DNA of 64,000 nucleotides from Hyphobacterium sp. CCMP332 (GCA_014323545.1 CP058647.1:62001-126000), one strand, 5' to 3'; shown: positions 42,697 through 51,734, numbered from the stretch's first letter. Numbers and translations are program-made. Notes: generated by a model not told the origin, from the sequence alone.

Positions 42697-43485
42697 ATGC
42701 TTTCAATCCCCATAAAAACTTCCGAAGAAATAGAACTTATGCGAATGAGTGCAAGATTGGTTTCCAAAACATTGGGCCTTATTGCCGAAAAAATTCGCCC
42801 CGGGATTTCTCCTTTAGAGCTGGATGCCATGGCTGAAGAATTTATTAGAGATCATGGAGGGAAACCGGCATTTCTGGGTTTGTATGATTTTCCCAATACC
42901 CTTTGTATGTCGAGCAATGAGCAGGTTGTTCATGGGATTCCCACTAAAAAGCCACTTGAAGACGGGGATATTATTTCAGTGGATTGTGGTGTATTAATGA
43001 ATGGTTTTTATGGTGATCATGCATTTACTTTCGAAGTAGGTGAAGTTGATGAAGCCACAAAAAAATTACTAAGAGTAACCAGAGATTCACTTGACAAGGG
43101 AATTGAGCAGTGCAAAGCCGGTAATAGAATTGGAGACATTAGTTTTGCAATCCAGCATTATGCCGAGAGTCATGGCTATGGTGTCGTTCGTGAATTGGTT
43201 GGGCATGGTTTGGGGCGTCAATTGCATGAAAAACCTGAAGTGCCTAATTATGGAAAACGCGGAAAAGGACCTAAATTAAAAAATGGAATGGTGCTCGCCA
43301 TCGAACCTATGATAAATATGGGCACAAAAAACATAGTTCAACATTCAGATGGCTGGACGATCACCACAGCTGATAAAATGCCATCAGCCCATTTTGAACA
43401 TGATGTAGCTATTGTCAACGGACATCCAGAAGTTTTATCAACCTTTGAATATGTGGATCAGGCTTTAACGAAAATTCTTTCTTAA
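42697..43485 (+). CDS. map: Methionine aminopeptidase, type I
   Basis: 262 aa. It removes initiator Met from nascent proteins. Metal ligands are seen in order: Asp in ISVDCGV, Asp in YGDHAFTF, His in ELVGHGLGRQLHE, Glu in LAIEPMINMG and Glu in AHFEHDVAIV. Length and lack of an insert fit the type Ia enzyme. It has its own promoter with a probable leaderless mRNA. The stop TAA shares the tetramer TTAA with the stop of the convergent glycosyltransferase gene. Confidence 0.97.
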   Translation: MLSIPIKTSEEIELMRMSARLVSKTLGLIAEKIRPGISPLELDAMAEEFIRDHGGKPAFLGLYDFPNTLCMSSNEQVVHGIPTKKPLEDGDIISVDCGVLMNGFYGDHAFTFEVGEVDEATKKLLRVTRDSLDKGIEQCKAGNRIGDISFAIQHYAESHGYGVVRELVGHGLGRQLHEKPEVPNYGKRGKGPKLKNGMVLAIEPMINMGTKNIVQHSDGWTITTADKMPSAHFEHDVAIVNGHPEVLSTFEYVDQALTKILS

Positions 43486-44579
43486 TTTTTATTGCTCAGT
43501 TCCTCATACAATTTCCTGTATTTGGAAATGGTCGTATTAATGTTCAATAATCCTTCGATTCTCTCCTTTGACTTCTTCCCCATTAGTTTGGTTGCAACCC
43601 TGTCAGATTCCATTTTTTGAATGCATTCAGAAAGTTTATTGGAATTCCTTGAGGGAAAAATTAATCCGTTTTCATTTTGAACCACCAACTCTCTATTGCC
43701 GGCAATATCACTTATAATAGGTGCCAGGCCTAGTGACATTGCCTCCAGCACTGCCTTGGTAATCGATTCCCCTTTGGTGGAAGCCATAATGAAAGCATCA
43801 CAAGCAGCCACAATTCTTAAAGCATCCTTTCTGAAACCCATAAAATGAACTTTGCACTCATTGGGGTGTCCCTTAATTATATTTTTGAACTGAGTATCGT
43901 CCAATCCTTTGCCAATTAGAAATAAATCGATATCAATTTCAGCAGGCAATTTGGTGATGGCCTCCATTATGTATTTAACCCCCTTCATTGGCCTGTTATT
44001 GGCCACACAGGCGATAGCCAAACTCGAATCCGCAATACCCAGGTCATTTCTTGAAAATGCCTTAACATCCTTATACCAATCTAAATTATGACCTTTATTA
44101 ATTGTAATCGCCTTGTCAGAATTAAAAAAAAGCTGACGATTAAAAATTTCCTCGACACCAATAGAATTACAAATTATTTTATCTGCACGTGGATGTAAAA
44201 ACTTGGTATAAGCCGATGGATCCCACCAATGAATATGACCTGAAAATCCTCTGTAAAGCACTACTGACACATCAAGATTTTTAGCGGCCTGAATGCCATT
44301 GACAATGGCTGCTCCATTGAAGAGTTGAAGGACATCGTGTTTTCCTTCTTTTAAAATTTCTTTTATAAAATTGATTTCCTCCTTATCGTATTTCTTAGAT
44401 ATGAGCCTATCATATACTTTGATGCCATTTTGCAGGAATTTCTTGCCATAATCAGTATCGCCCTTGCTTATAACCTCAATTTCAAGACCTTCTTTCTTTA
44501 AGCCTATAAATATCTCAGCTTCCGGTCGGGTGACAACCGGATCATTGTAATTGCTAATTACTAAAACTTTTGGAGGCAT
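43482..44579 (-). CDS. Glycosyltransferase family 4
   Basis: 365 aa, GT-B fold. The second half has CVANNRPMKGVKYIMEAI, LIGKGLDDTQFKNIIKGH and the E-x7-E-like donor motif ASTKGESITKAVLEAMSLGLAPI; the N-terminal half has EAEIFIGLKKEGLEIEVISKGD and the HWWDPSAYTKFLHPRADKIIC region. It should transfer a nucleotide-activated sugar to an acceptor, for example in exopolysaccharide or glycolipid synthesis. A single gene, so the pathway is not clear. A -7-like TAACTTTG is present just upstream (44598-44591) without a good -33, which would leave a leader of about 8 nt. The stop overlaps the map stop. Confidence 0.9.
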   Translation of the reverse strand: MPPKVLVISNYNDPVVTRPEAEIFIGLKKEGLEIEVISKGDTDYGKKFLQNGIKVYDRLISKKYDKEEINFIKEILKEGKHDVLQLFNGAAIVNGIQAAKNLDVSVVLYRGFSGHIHWWDPSAYTKFLHPRADKIICNSIGVEEIFNRQLFFNSDKAITINKGHNLDWYKDVKAFSRNDLGIADSSLAIACVANNRPMKGVKYIMEAITKLPAEIDIDLFLIGKGLDDTQFKNIIKGHPNECKVHFMGFRKDALRIVAACDAFIMASTKGESITKAVLEAMSLGLAPIISDIAGNRELVVQNENGLIFPSRNSNKLSECIQKMESDRVATKLMGKKSKERIEGLLNINTTISKYRKLYEELSNKN

Positions 44580-44943
44580 GCCTTTTTAGGCAAAGTTATA
44601 AGGATAGTTCAGATATAAAGAATCTTTGTTTCAGGACCACTTCTTATTTTAAAATATTCAACACAACTCCAATTTGGTTTTTGAAAACATCGATTTTTAC
44701 CTCTTGATAAAATAAAGTATTCAGAAGGGATTTACTCTGACTAGATTTTTATAAATTTTCTATCAAATCGATGAATTTTATTACATCAGCTCTTGTTTTT
44801 TAATCTTAGAATAGACCAAATTTTGTCTTTAAGAAAACAGAATACTATTTTGAATGTTAAACTTTTGTTATTTATTGAAATATCTTTTTATATCAATGAG
44901 TAATTCTAAATATTGAAACGAATTAAAACCAAATGCACCAAAT
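44580..44943. other. AT-rich intergenic region between two divergent genes
   Basis: 364 nt between the divergent glycosyltransferase and YceI lipoprotein genes. It must hold both promoters. The only -7 matches are TAACTTTG for the minus-strand gene and an imperfect TATTTTG (44855-44861) for the YceI gene. I see no RNA gene, no inverted repeat of note and no gene remnant. Confidence 0.5.
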
Positions 44944-45594
44944 ATGAAAACTAACAAATTCTTAACAGCTATTTTATTTACAGCTACCCTATTTATGGTA
45001 GCTTGCTCAGGAAGTCAGGAAAGCTCTGAAGCTGAAACATCAACTGAAGAAAACATGGAGACAGAAGCTGATAATGCTTCAATCGACGACTTTGTAGTAT
45101 CCGCGGAAGACAGTAAAGTTAGGTGGAGAGGTGAAATGTTGGGAATATATGCCCACGAAGGAACAGTTAATGTAAGTGAAGCCACTTTGATGATGGAAAA
45201 TGGGCAAATATCAGGAGGAAGTTTTGTGGTGGATTTAACAAGCATCACTCCTACTGATGAAAACTTTAATCCAGAGGAAGGCCAAACTCAGGAAAAACTG
45301 GTTGGTCATTTATCATCTCCTGATTTCTTTGCTGTCGACTCATTCCCAACAGCGAGCTTTACGATAGAGAGTGTAGAAGGAAATACTGCAATCGGCACGC
45401 TTACAATTCGAGGTAAAAGCAATTCCGAAACGGTTGAAAACATTACTTTTAGCGAAGAAGAAGGAAGAAGAGTGGTAAGAGGTACCATGTCATTCAACAG
45501 GATGAATTATGATGTATCATTTGAAATGCCCGTTGCCGACAAAGTGCTCTCCGAAGATATCCAATTGGACATTAAATTGATAGCATCGAATTAA
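44944..45594 (+). CDS. YceI-family lipoprotein
   Basis: 216 aa. Lipoprotein signal MKTNKFLTAILFTATLFMVAC (Cys21). An acidic low-complexity linker (residues 22-46, many Ser/Glu) precedes the YceI barrel: DSKVRWRGEMLGIYAHEGTVN, GGSFVVDLTSITPTDEN, HLSSPDFFAVDSFPTASFTIE and GTLTIRGKSNSETVENI, ending VLSEDIQLDIKLIASN. YceI proteins bind isoprenoid lipids. This one is membrane-anchored, unlike the soluble YceI at 27540, and shares little with it beyond the fold. It is monocistronic with a strong terminator. Confidence 0.92.
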   Translation: MKTNKFLTAILFTATLFMVACSGSQESSEAETSTEENMETEADNASIDDFVVSAEDSKVRWRGEMLGIYAHEGTVNVSEATLMMENGQISGGSFVVDLTSITPTDENFNPEEGQTQEKLVGHLSSPDFFAVDSFPTASFTIESVEGNTAIGTLTIRGKSNSETVENITFSEEEGRRVVRGTMSFNRMNYDVSFEMPVADKVLSEDIQLDIKLIASN

Positions 45595-45612
45595 TCTCAA
45601 AATATTTTTTTT

Positions 45613-45643
45613 AAAAGGCGAACTATTTAGTTCGCCTTTTTTT
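45613..45643 (+). terminator. Intrinsic terminator of the YceI lipoprotein gene
   Basis: A perfect 12-bp stem AAAAGGCGAACT/AGTTCGCCTTTT (45613-45624 with 45629-45640) has a 4-nt loop and a T run of seven at the 3' side. Confidence 0.92.
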
Positions 45644-45694
45644 ATATCTATACCTAATAATTATAAGTTATATTTTGACATTGATTTGGGCCTT

Positions 45695-47152
45695 ATGAAA
45701 ATCGCAGTTATAGGATCAGGCGTAGCCGGTTTGGCTTCCGGCGCAAGATTGGCTGCAAAAGGTCATGAGGTTCATATCTACGATTCAAATAGTTATCCAG
45801 GTGGAAAGCTTAGTGCCTTTGAACAGGGGAAATTCAGATTTGATGCGGGTCCCTCCCTTTTTACCTTACCCGAACACCTGGATGCTGTTTTTTACGATGC
45901 GGGAAAAAATCCCAGAGATTATTACAACTTTAAGAAAATAGAAAAAAGCTGTCATTATTTCTTTGATGATAAAACCAGATTGATCGCGTACAGTGATCAA
46001 AATAGATTTGCCAAAGAGGTTCAGGAAAAAACAGGTACGGATGCTAAAAGTGTGATTGATCATTTAAATAAGAGTGCCTTCTTATATGAAAAAACACATG
46101 CGTTATTTATGGAGAGATCACTTCATAAATTGAGAAACTATTTCACCAAAGATGTTTTAGAAGCCTTACTGAACGTTTTTAGGCTCCATTTGAATGTGAG
46201 CATGCATGAAGTAAACAGCAATCGATTTAAAGATCCAAGACTAGTGCAATTATTCGATCGCTTTGCAACATATAATGGTTCCAACCCTTACAAGGCCCCG
46301 GGAGTATTAAATATCATTCCACACCTGGAACACAACATAGGCACCTATTTTCCTGTTGGCGGAATGCATCAAATCACGTTGGCATTGGTAAAACTTTCAA
46401 AGGATCTAGGAGTAAACTTTCATTTCAACACTGAAGTGGAGACTATTTTAGTGGATAAGAACAAAGTACAAGGCATAAAAATTAATGGAAAAGAAGAGTC
46501 ATTTGACTATGTTGTTTCAAATGCAGATATATATCCTACTTACAAGAAGCTTTTAAAAGGTCAAAAAGATCCAGAGAAAATATTAAAACAAGAACGCTCT
46601 AGTTCTGCACTGATATTCTATTGGGGCGTAAAAAAGGAATTTCCTGAATTGGACCTCCACAATATATTGTTTTCCGGAAACTACAAAAAGGAATTTGATT
46701 ACCTGTTTGGAAAAAAAGAGCTATATACTGACCCCACCGTTTATATAAATATCAGCTCAAAATACAACCCAAATGATGCACCTAAAGGATCAGAAAATTG
46801 GTTTGTCATGATCAATGCCCCTGCGAACACCGGACAGAATTGGGATCAAATGATTGAAAAGTCAAGAAGAAACATTCTTGATAAATTAAATAATATTCTG
46901 AATACAAAAATAGAAGAGTACATCGTGAATGAATCCCTCCTGGACCCAAGGAGCATCGAATCAAAAACCTCTTCTTATCAAGGCTCATTGTATGGGACTA
47001 GTTCAAATACTAAATTCTCTGCATTTTTAAGACACCCCAATTTCAGTCAAAAAATAAAAGGTCTCTATTTTTGTGGAGGAAGTGTTCATCCTGGAGGAGG
47101 AATACCATTATGTTTACTTTCCGGGAAAATTGTATCCGAATTGATTAAATGA
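45695..47152 (+). CDS. Carotenoid desaturase of the phytoene desaturase family, CrtD-like
   Basis: 485 aa from the ATG at 45695 (a TTG three codons earlier is in frame). FAD-binding N terminus KIAVIGSGVAGLASGARLAAKGHEV and the carotenoid signature RFDAGPSLFTLPE are present, and the C terminus has GLYFCGGSVHPGGGIPLCLLSGKI. Because the next gene encodes a CruF-like hydratase, coupled by ATGA, I favour the 1-hydroxycarotenoid 3,4-desaturase CrtD over phytoene desaturase CrtI. The pair would build 1-hydroxy-3,4-didehydro end groups, as in saproxanthin, myxol or flexixanthin. The reaction is oxidation of the carotenoid C3-C4 bond at the membrane. The desaturation step cannot be fixed without homology search. 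Confidence 0.88.
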   Translation: MKIAVIGSGVAGLASGARLAAKGHEVHIYDSNSYPGGKLSAFEQGKFRFDAGPSLFTLPEHLDAVFYDAGKNPRDYYNFKKIEKSCHYFFDDKTRLIAYSDQNRFAKEVQEKTGTDAKSVIDHLNKSAFLYEKTHALFMERSLHKLRNYFTKDVLEALLNVFRLHLNVSMHEVNSNRFKDPRLVQLFDRFATYNGSNPYKAPGVLNIIPHLEHNIGTYFPVGGMHQITLALVKLSKDLGVNFHFNTEVETILVDKNKVQGIKINGKEESFDYVVSNADIYPTYKKLLKGQKDPEKILKQERSSSALIFYWGVKKEFPELDLHNILFSGNYKKEFDYLFGKKELYTDPTVYINISSKYNPNDAPKGSENWFVMINAPANTGQNWDQMIEKSRRNILDKLNNILNTKIEEYIVNESLLDPRSIESKTSSYQGSLYGTSSNTKFSAFLRHPNFSQKIKGLYFCGGSVHPGGGIPLCLLSGKIVSELIK

Positions 47153-47781
47153 AAAACTCTACCGCAAAATATTCAATAGGGATTATTATTATTCTCCACC
47201 TTGTAGCTCTTGCCACTTTTTTTCTTGGATATTCAAGATATATCCTTCCACTTACACCTGTCAATCTTTTAATAACGGCATATCTGATCTTTTTAAATCA
47301 ACAGGAGAAAAACAATTCATTTATTATCAACTCCATTTTAATTGTTTTGGTCGCCTATATCGTTGAAGTGATTGGTGTGAATACAGGTTTATTTTTTGGA
47401 AATTATCAATACATGGACAGTCTAGGTCCAAAAATTTGGGAGACTCCGCCCATAATAGGGATCAATTGGTGGATATTAACTATTGCTTCTGCTTCATTTT
47501 TTAGAAAATCTCAAATTCCTTTAATCCTCAAAGCTTTATTATCTACCGTACTAATGCTTTTCATTGATCTTTGGATTGAGCCTATATCAGACTTGCTTAA
47601 ATTTTGGCAATGGGAAAACAATATTATCCCTCTTAAAAATTATTTGGGTTGGTTCATTACGGGATTTGCCCTACAGATAATTTACTGGCAAGGGACTTAC
47701 AATAAGAAAAACAAGATTGGCATTCCTGTTTATATCATTTTTATAAGCTTCTTTTTGATTCTAAATCTTTTTCTTAGATAA
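47149..47781 (+). CDS. Carotenoid biosynthesis membrane protein, CruF-like hydratase
   Basis: 210 aa with six or seven hydrophobic segments. It has the DUF422/CruF motifs VEVIGVNTGLFFGNYQY and PPIIGINWWILTIAS, plus DLWIEPI in the middle. CruF adds water to the C1',2' double bond of gamma-carotene or lycopene in the membrane, giving the hydroxy end group that CrtD then desaturates. The start ATG overlaps the desaturase stop (ATGA). The last 21 nt overlap the end of the convergent SDR gene, so its transcript must run into that gene. The other carotenoid genes (crtB, crtI, crtY) are not in this window. Confidence 0.88.
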   Translation: MKNSTAKYSIGIIIILHLVALATFFLGYSRYILPLTPVNLLITAYLIFLNQQEKNNSFIINSILIVLVAYIVEVIGVNTGLFFGNYQYMDSLGPKIWETPPIIGINWWILTIASASFFRKSQIPLILKALLSTVLMLFIDLWIEPISDLLKFWQWENNIIPLKNYLGWFITGFALQIIYWQGTYNKKNKIGIPVYIIFISFFLILNLFLR

Positions 47782-48540
47782 GAAAATGGAAATAACCCAA
47801 TGAACTACTTTCCTTGGGAAGAATCGTATTAAAAGTAAAATCACATTATTGCGAAATCCGGGGACATAAATTGACTTGTTGGACGCGGCAAAGTTGAACA
47901 TCTTTTTGGCCATTTCCGCTGCATCCGGAAGGCCTCTTCGTTTAAAAAAAATATTGTCTTGCATTTTCGATCGCTTTTCAAAATTTGAATGAAAAGCTCC
48001 GGGACAGGCTATTTGAATTTTGGGATATTTAGTTTCGAATTGAATAGCTTCGCTCAATAAAAGTAAAAAAGATTTGGCTGCGAAATATACGGCCATATAT
48101 GGACCGGCCTGAAAAGCAGCTGTTGAAGAGATTTGCACTATTTTCCCTTCAGATTTTTTCTGCATTTCATGTCCGAACAATCTGGTTAATAATGCTGTGT
48201 TAAGCACCATTAAATAAAGCATCTCGCTTATATTCTCTATCTCCTCTTTTAAAAACTCACCCCGGTATGCAAAACCTGCATTATTGATCAAGAGATCAAT
48301 TTGAAAATTTGATTTCTGGCAATATTTGAAAAGCTCATAGGCGGAATCACTTTTGCCAAGATCCATCACTATAAAGGCCACTTTCACATTATACCTTTTG
48401 CCAATGTCCATTGAAATTTTTTCCAGCTTCTTTTTGCTTCGGGCAACCAATAATAGACTCCTGTTTTTTTGAGCATATAAAAGAGCCAACTCCTTGCCCA
48501 GACCTGAACTTGCACCGGTTATCAATACCCTTTTGTCCAT
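47761..48540 (-). CDS. Short-chain dehydrogenase/reductase
   Basis: 259 aa from the ATG at 48540. The frame runs further upstream and includes ATGs at 48576 and 48582, but those would add residues before the conserved start. NAD(P) site TGASSGLGKE; NNAG in LLINNAGFAYRGE; catalytic Ser in IVQISSTAAF and the YxxxK as YFAAK. The Arg after the glycine loop (LVARSKKKLE) suggests NADPH. A C-terminal hydrophobic tail (GFRNNVILLLIRFF, VVHWVISIFLSKKK) suggests membrane association, as in some lipid or sterol-type SDRs. It is divergent from the alpha/beta hydrolase by 60 nt and overlaps cruF by 21 nt. Confidence 0.88.
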   Translation of the reverse strand: MDKRVLITGASSGLGKELALLYAQKNRSLLLVARSKKKLEKISMDIGKRYNVKVAFIVMDLGKSDSAYELFKYCQKSNFQIDLLINNAGFAYRGEFLKEEIENISEMLYLMVLNTALLTRLFGHEMQKKSEGKIVQISSTAAFQAGPYMAVYFAAKSFLLLLSEAIQFETKYPKIQIACPGAFHSNFEKRSKMQDNIFFKRRGLPDAAEMAKKMFNFAASNKSIYVPGFRNNVILLLIRFFPRKVVHWVISIFLSKKKI

Positions 48541-48599
48541 TTCTAAACTCTTGCTGTCATTATTTGTTAAAGTCATTGTCATAACAATTTTATTAATAC

Positions 48600-49376
48600 T
48601 TGTTATATTCAGAAACACATCTCTTAGACCCAAATAAACAATGGATTGTTTTTATTCATGGTGCCGGTGGAAACATCTCTACATGGAAATTTCAAATTCC
48701 CTTCTTTCAAAACCACTTCAATCTGCTTTTGATTGATTTAAAAGGTCATGGCAATTCAAAAAGTCAGGAAATTGAAAAAGCTTATACTTTTAAAAGCATA
48801 GCCGAAGATATTAATGAATTAATGATACATCATAACATTGAAAGGGCACATTTTATTGGTCTTTCTATTGGTTCGCTTATCATTCACAGTTATTGCGATT
48901 TGTACCCGCACAAAGTGAGTTCTTTAATCGGTACCGGAGGAATCTACAAGATCAATTGGCAAATACATTATTTTAGTAAATCGGCCTATCTACTCGCAAA
49001 AATCTTTCCTTATCCTTTTCTTTATAAAGTCTTCGCCTATATCGTAATGCCAAGGAAGAATCATAATCTTTCGAGAAAGATATTCATTAAGGCCTCTCAA
49101 AAATTGGTCCGGAGAGAATATTTAAGATGGTTAAATTTATACGCTAAATTTCGCGAAACTGTGTCACAACTTGATTTTAGTAAGCAGAATAAAGCAGTTC
49201 TTGTAGTTATGGGGGAAGAAGATCATTTGTTTTTAAAACCAGCACGTGACTTTTGCAGTTTATATAGTGGTTCTCAATTAAAAGTAATGCCAAAAAGTGG
49301 ACATATTTGCAATATTGAAAATCCACAACAATACAATCAGATTGTTTTTGAGTTTATAATGAATAGCATCCAATAG
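48600..49376 (+). CDS. Alpha/beta hydrolase
   Basis: 258 aa with a TTG start: the in-frame stop at 48594-48596 is two codons upstream, and no ATG occurs before the conserved core. Oxyanion strand WIVFIHGAGGNISTW, nucleophile elbow FIGLSIGS (Ser in GLSIG), acid Asp in GEEDHLFL and the catalytic His in KSGHICNIE are all present, so it should be active. Families with this shape include esterases, lipases and epoxide-type hydrolases. The acyl target is unknown. A 2-nt gap separates it from the small gene at 49379, so both are likely in one transcript, started divergently from the SDR gene. Confidence 0.86.
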   Translation: MLYSETHLLDPNKQWIVFIHGAGGNISTWKFQIPFFQNHFNLLLIDLKGHGNSKSQEIEKAYTFKSIAEDINELMIHHNIERAHFIGLSIGSLIIHSYCDLYPHKVSSLIGTGGIYKINWQIHYFSKSAYLLAKIFPYPFLYKVFAYIVMPRKNHNLSRKIFIKASQKLVRREYLRWLNLYAKFRETVSQLDFSKQNKAVLVVMGEEDHLFLKPARDFCSLYSGSQLKVMPKSGHICNIENPQQYNQIVFEFIMNSIQ

Positions 49377-49378
49377 CA

Positions 49379-49714
49379 GTGAAAAAGGAAGAACAATTTT
49401 TAAAGGTTGAAATCAAACTCGCAGATAAAATTCTTGAACAATTTAAGGAAGAGGCCTTTTTTGTTATTCATTGTGAAAACGAATTCCTAGATAAAATTCT
49501 TCACCTGTTAAATTTGGAATATGTTGAAAAAAGCCCAAATCACAAATACATGATTATACCCGGTGAGGGTATTTGGCCATATCAGGAATCAAGTTGTCCA
49601 TGCTTTTATGCCGACGAGCAATTTGATCCTATTCCCTTGATCATTGGCCTGGATAAAATCAGAAACTTTTTAGAGGAATGGAACCCCGATCAGGATTTTG
49701 ATTTTAAGGCATAA
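49379..49714 (+). CDS. Small hypothetical protein
   Basis: 111 aa with a GTG start, 2 nt after the hydrolase stop. No signal, membrane segment or motif. The first half is helical (KVEIKLADKILEQFKEE); the middle is a beta segment with HKYMIIPGEGIWPYQES followed by SCPCFYADEQFD, where a CPC stands out; and the end is LIIGLDKIRNFLEEWNPD. The composition is biased to Glu/Lys/Phe. It is likely an accessory to the hydrolase by position. The last 25 nt overlap the end of the convergent glycogen synthase gene. I cannot place the family; the coding call rests on the long frame and the tight spacing. Confidence 0.65.
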   Translation: MKKEEQFLKVEIKLADKILEQFKEEAFFVIHCENEFLDKILHLLNLEYVEKSPNHKYMIIPGEGIWPYQESSCPCFYADEQFDPIPLIIGLDKIRNFLEEWNPDQDFDFKA

Positions 49715-51510
49715 GAATAAGACTTTTCATATTCGGAACGCAGAGCTTTCCAATCAAAATTTTCTGAAAAATCCTCGGATTTATTTCTTTGAATCATTCT
49801 ATACCTTCTGGTAGATTTAACAAAATGCAACATGAATTTTGCAAGATCCTGCACCGCTCTTTCGTATGTTTTCTTGTAGCGTTTTAAAACAAAAATCCCT
49901 TTGTCTTCATGTTCTTTGTCGAGAGTACTTACATAATCACCAAAACCTGAAAGGTCTGAGGTAACCGCAGGAACTCCTCGTGCAATACATTCTAATGGTG
50001 TATAACCCCAGGGTTCATAATAACTTGGAAATATCCCTAAATGACATCCTCTTACAAAATCACCGTAATCTATGCCAAAAAGTGGATTGGTAGAACTAAT
50101 AAAGTCGGGATGATAAACCATTTTAACCCTGTCCAATGGACTGTTGACCAACTGATTTTGTCTCAAATAATTTAAAATCTCATCATCCAGATCATTGACG
50201 AGGTTATGGGTAACAATGATTGGCCATTTATCGGTCTTCCATGATTGAATGGTCCTTCTATATCTCAGCTTCCAGTAATCGTCAATAAGGTTATTTAAAT
50301 CGGGTAATTTATGCTCATTTTTGGATTTAGCGGCGGCATAAAAAAGCCTTTGCCCCAATTGACGCTGGATGGCCTCACAATTATTGCGAATCTCCTCCAT
50401 GACACCCCTGCTTTGCAAGACATCCGGATTGATAGACCAGGTAGGTTGTTTTGTAATAAAAAACATCACAACGCTTGTTTTAATCTTTTCTTTGAGCATC
50501 ATGCTATTGAGTAAATTCAATGCATCCAGCGTAAGATCAAAACCTTTATTTTTGTATTCATATCTTCCCGAAGTGAAAAAATAGAGGGTGTCTTCCAAAT
50601 CAAAATCATAAGAATGGAAAAAATGCCCTATCACAAACTGATGTATTTCTTCCTTGAATTTCTGATGAAGATTTTGCACCTCATGATAGGCGGCAAATCG
50701 CTTAATATTTAGACCATTGGGCGTAATGGTATCCGGTTTCTTTCCCAATAGAGAAACGCATTCAATGGCGGTCAATTGACTTACAGTTGTAAAGGAATCC
50801 GCTTTATCAGCCGCCGCTCTTTCAATTTGCACCATGGGTAAGATATTGTAATGCTTGGCCTCTTTTTCCCAATTGTATTTAGGCAATTTCTCATAGAAAT
50901 TTGCATCATTCATGGCCAGATATCTACCGAGCATTGTCGCATGGGTTGTAAACACCGTTCTGCATTTCAGGCCTTTTGCTTTGATATCTAATATTGGAAG
51001 ACAAGACATCCACTCGTGAAAATGAGCAATAAGGTCTGATTTGCCTTTCAGGATATCCTTGCATAGTACTGTAATGAAAGTTCTGTTTAGGTCGTACCAC
51101 ATGATCATTTTTTCCAAAAGATCATGTTCTACTATTACATCAAGCTTAAAATCTTCATGCAAATGTTTTTGAAGAGTTTCGAGTCTGTTGAAAACATTTT
51201 CGGGATTCAGGAGAACAACTTTTGGCCTACCGGTAACCAACCACCTTCCGTACCATACATCATAACCCATATTTCTCATTTTTTCAACAGCTTTGCCTAT
51301 CGGGTCACTTAAATCAGAAATAGGGTCAAATTCTGCACTTATATTAGAATTTTCCAATGGACCCAACAAGCAATAATTGTCGCCCCATTTTTCGATCATT
51401 GCCGGAACTTTAGAACGGATCACCGTATATATTCCTCCTACCTGGTTACATACTTCCCATGCGCATTCAATAAGAATGGAATCTTCGAGTTTTGTATTCT
51501 TCTTTGCCAT
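49690..51510 (-). CDS. Glycogen synthase, GT3 (eukaryotic-like) type
   Basis: 606 aa. It has the GT3 layout: N-terminal LIECAWEVCNQVGGIYTVIRSK (sugar-nucleotide loop) and the long C-terminal half with FFTSGRYEYKNKGFDLTLDAL and IFPSYYEPWGYTPLECIARGVPAV (E-x7-E). It resembles yeast/animal glycogen synthase rather than bacterial GlgA; GT3 enzymes are also found in Bacteroidota. It transfers glucose from UDP-glucose to the glycogen chain. No GlgB or GlgC gene is in the window. The ATG at 51510 is followed upstream by a 224-nt gap to the divergent deacylase gene. Confidence 0.93.
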   Translation of the reverse strand: MAKKNTKLEDSILIECAWEVCNQVGGIYTVIRSKVPAMIEKWGDNYCLLGPLENSNISAEFDPISDLSDPIGKAVEKMRNMGYDVWYGRWLVTGRPKVVLLNPENVFNRLETLQKHLHEDFKLDVIVEHDLLEKMIMWYDLNRTFITVLCKDILKGKSDLIAHFHEWMSCLPILDIKAKGLKCRTVFTTHATMLGRYLAMNDANFYEKLPKYNWEKEAKHYNILPMVQIERAAADKADSFTTVSQLTAIECVSLLGKKPDTITPNGLNIKRFAAYHEVQNLHQKFKEEIHQFVIGHFFHSYDFDLEDTLYFFTSGRYEYKNKGFDLTLDALNLLNSMMLKEKIKTSVVMFFITKQPTWSINPDVLQSRGVMEEIRNNCEAIQRQLGQRLFYAAAKSKNEHKLPDLNNLIDDYWKLRYRRTIQSWKTDKWPIIVTHNLVNDLDDEILNYLRQNQLVNSPLDRVKMVYHPDFISSTNPLFGIDYGDFVRGCHLGIFPSYYEPWGYTPLECIARGVPAVTSDLSGFGDYVSTLDKEHEDKGIFVLKRYKKTYERAVQDLAKFMLHFVKSTRRYRMIQRNKSEDFSENFDWKALRSEYEKSYSYALKSKS

Positions 51511-51734
51511 ATCATTAATTGATCAATCGAAAGATAATATATTAGGCTTAAAAAGGCTTTGGAAATAATGAAATTTATAATTTCTCAGGAAAAAAATGTT
51601 CCAAAGTCATTATGCTGTCTAATAATTACTGAAAAAATAGAAATAGCACTTAATAAATTATGAGCAAAATCATAAAAGAGTTTTAGTTCATATCTCAAAT
51701 TTGCAAGCACACTACTTTTTACGATTTTTACACA

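Noticed and set aside
48541-48633. N-terminal extension of the SDR protein to 48633
   Set aside because: It overlaps the start of the divergent hydrolase and adds residues before the standard SDR opening MDKRVLITGASSG.
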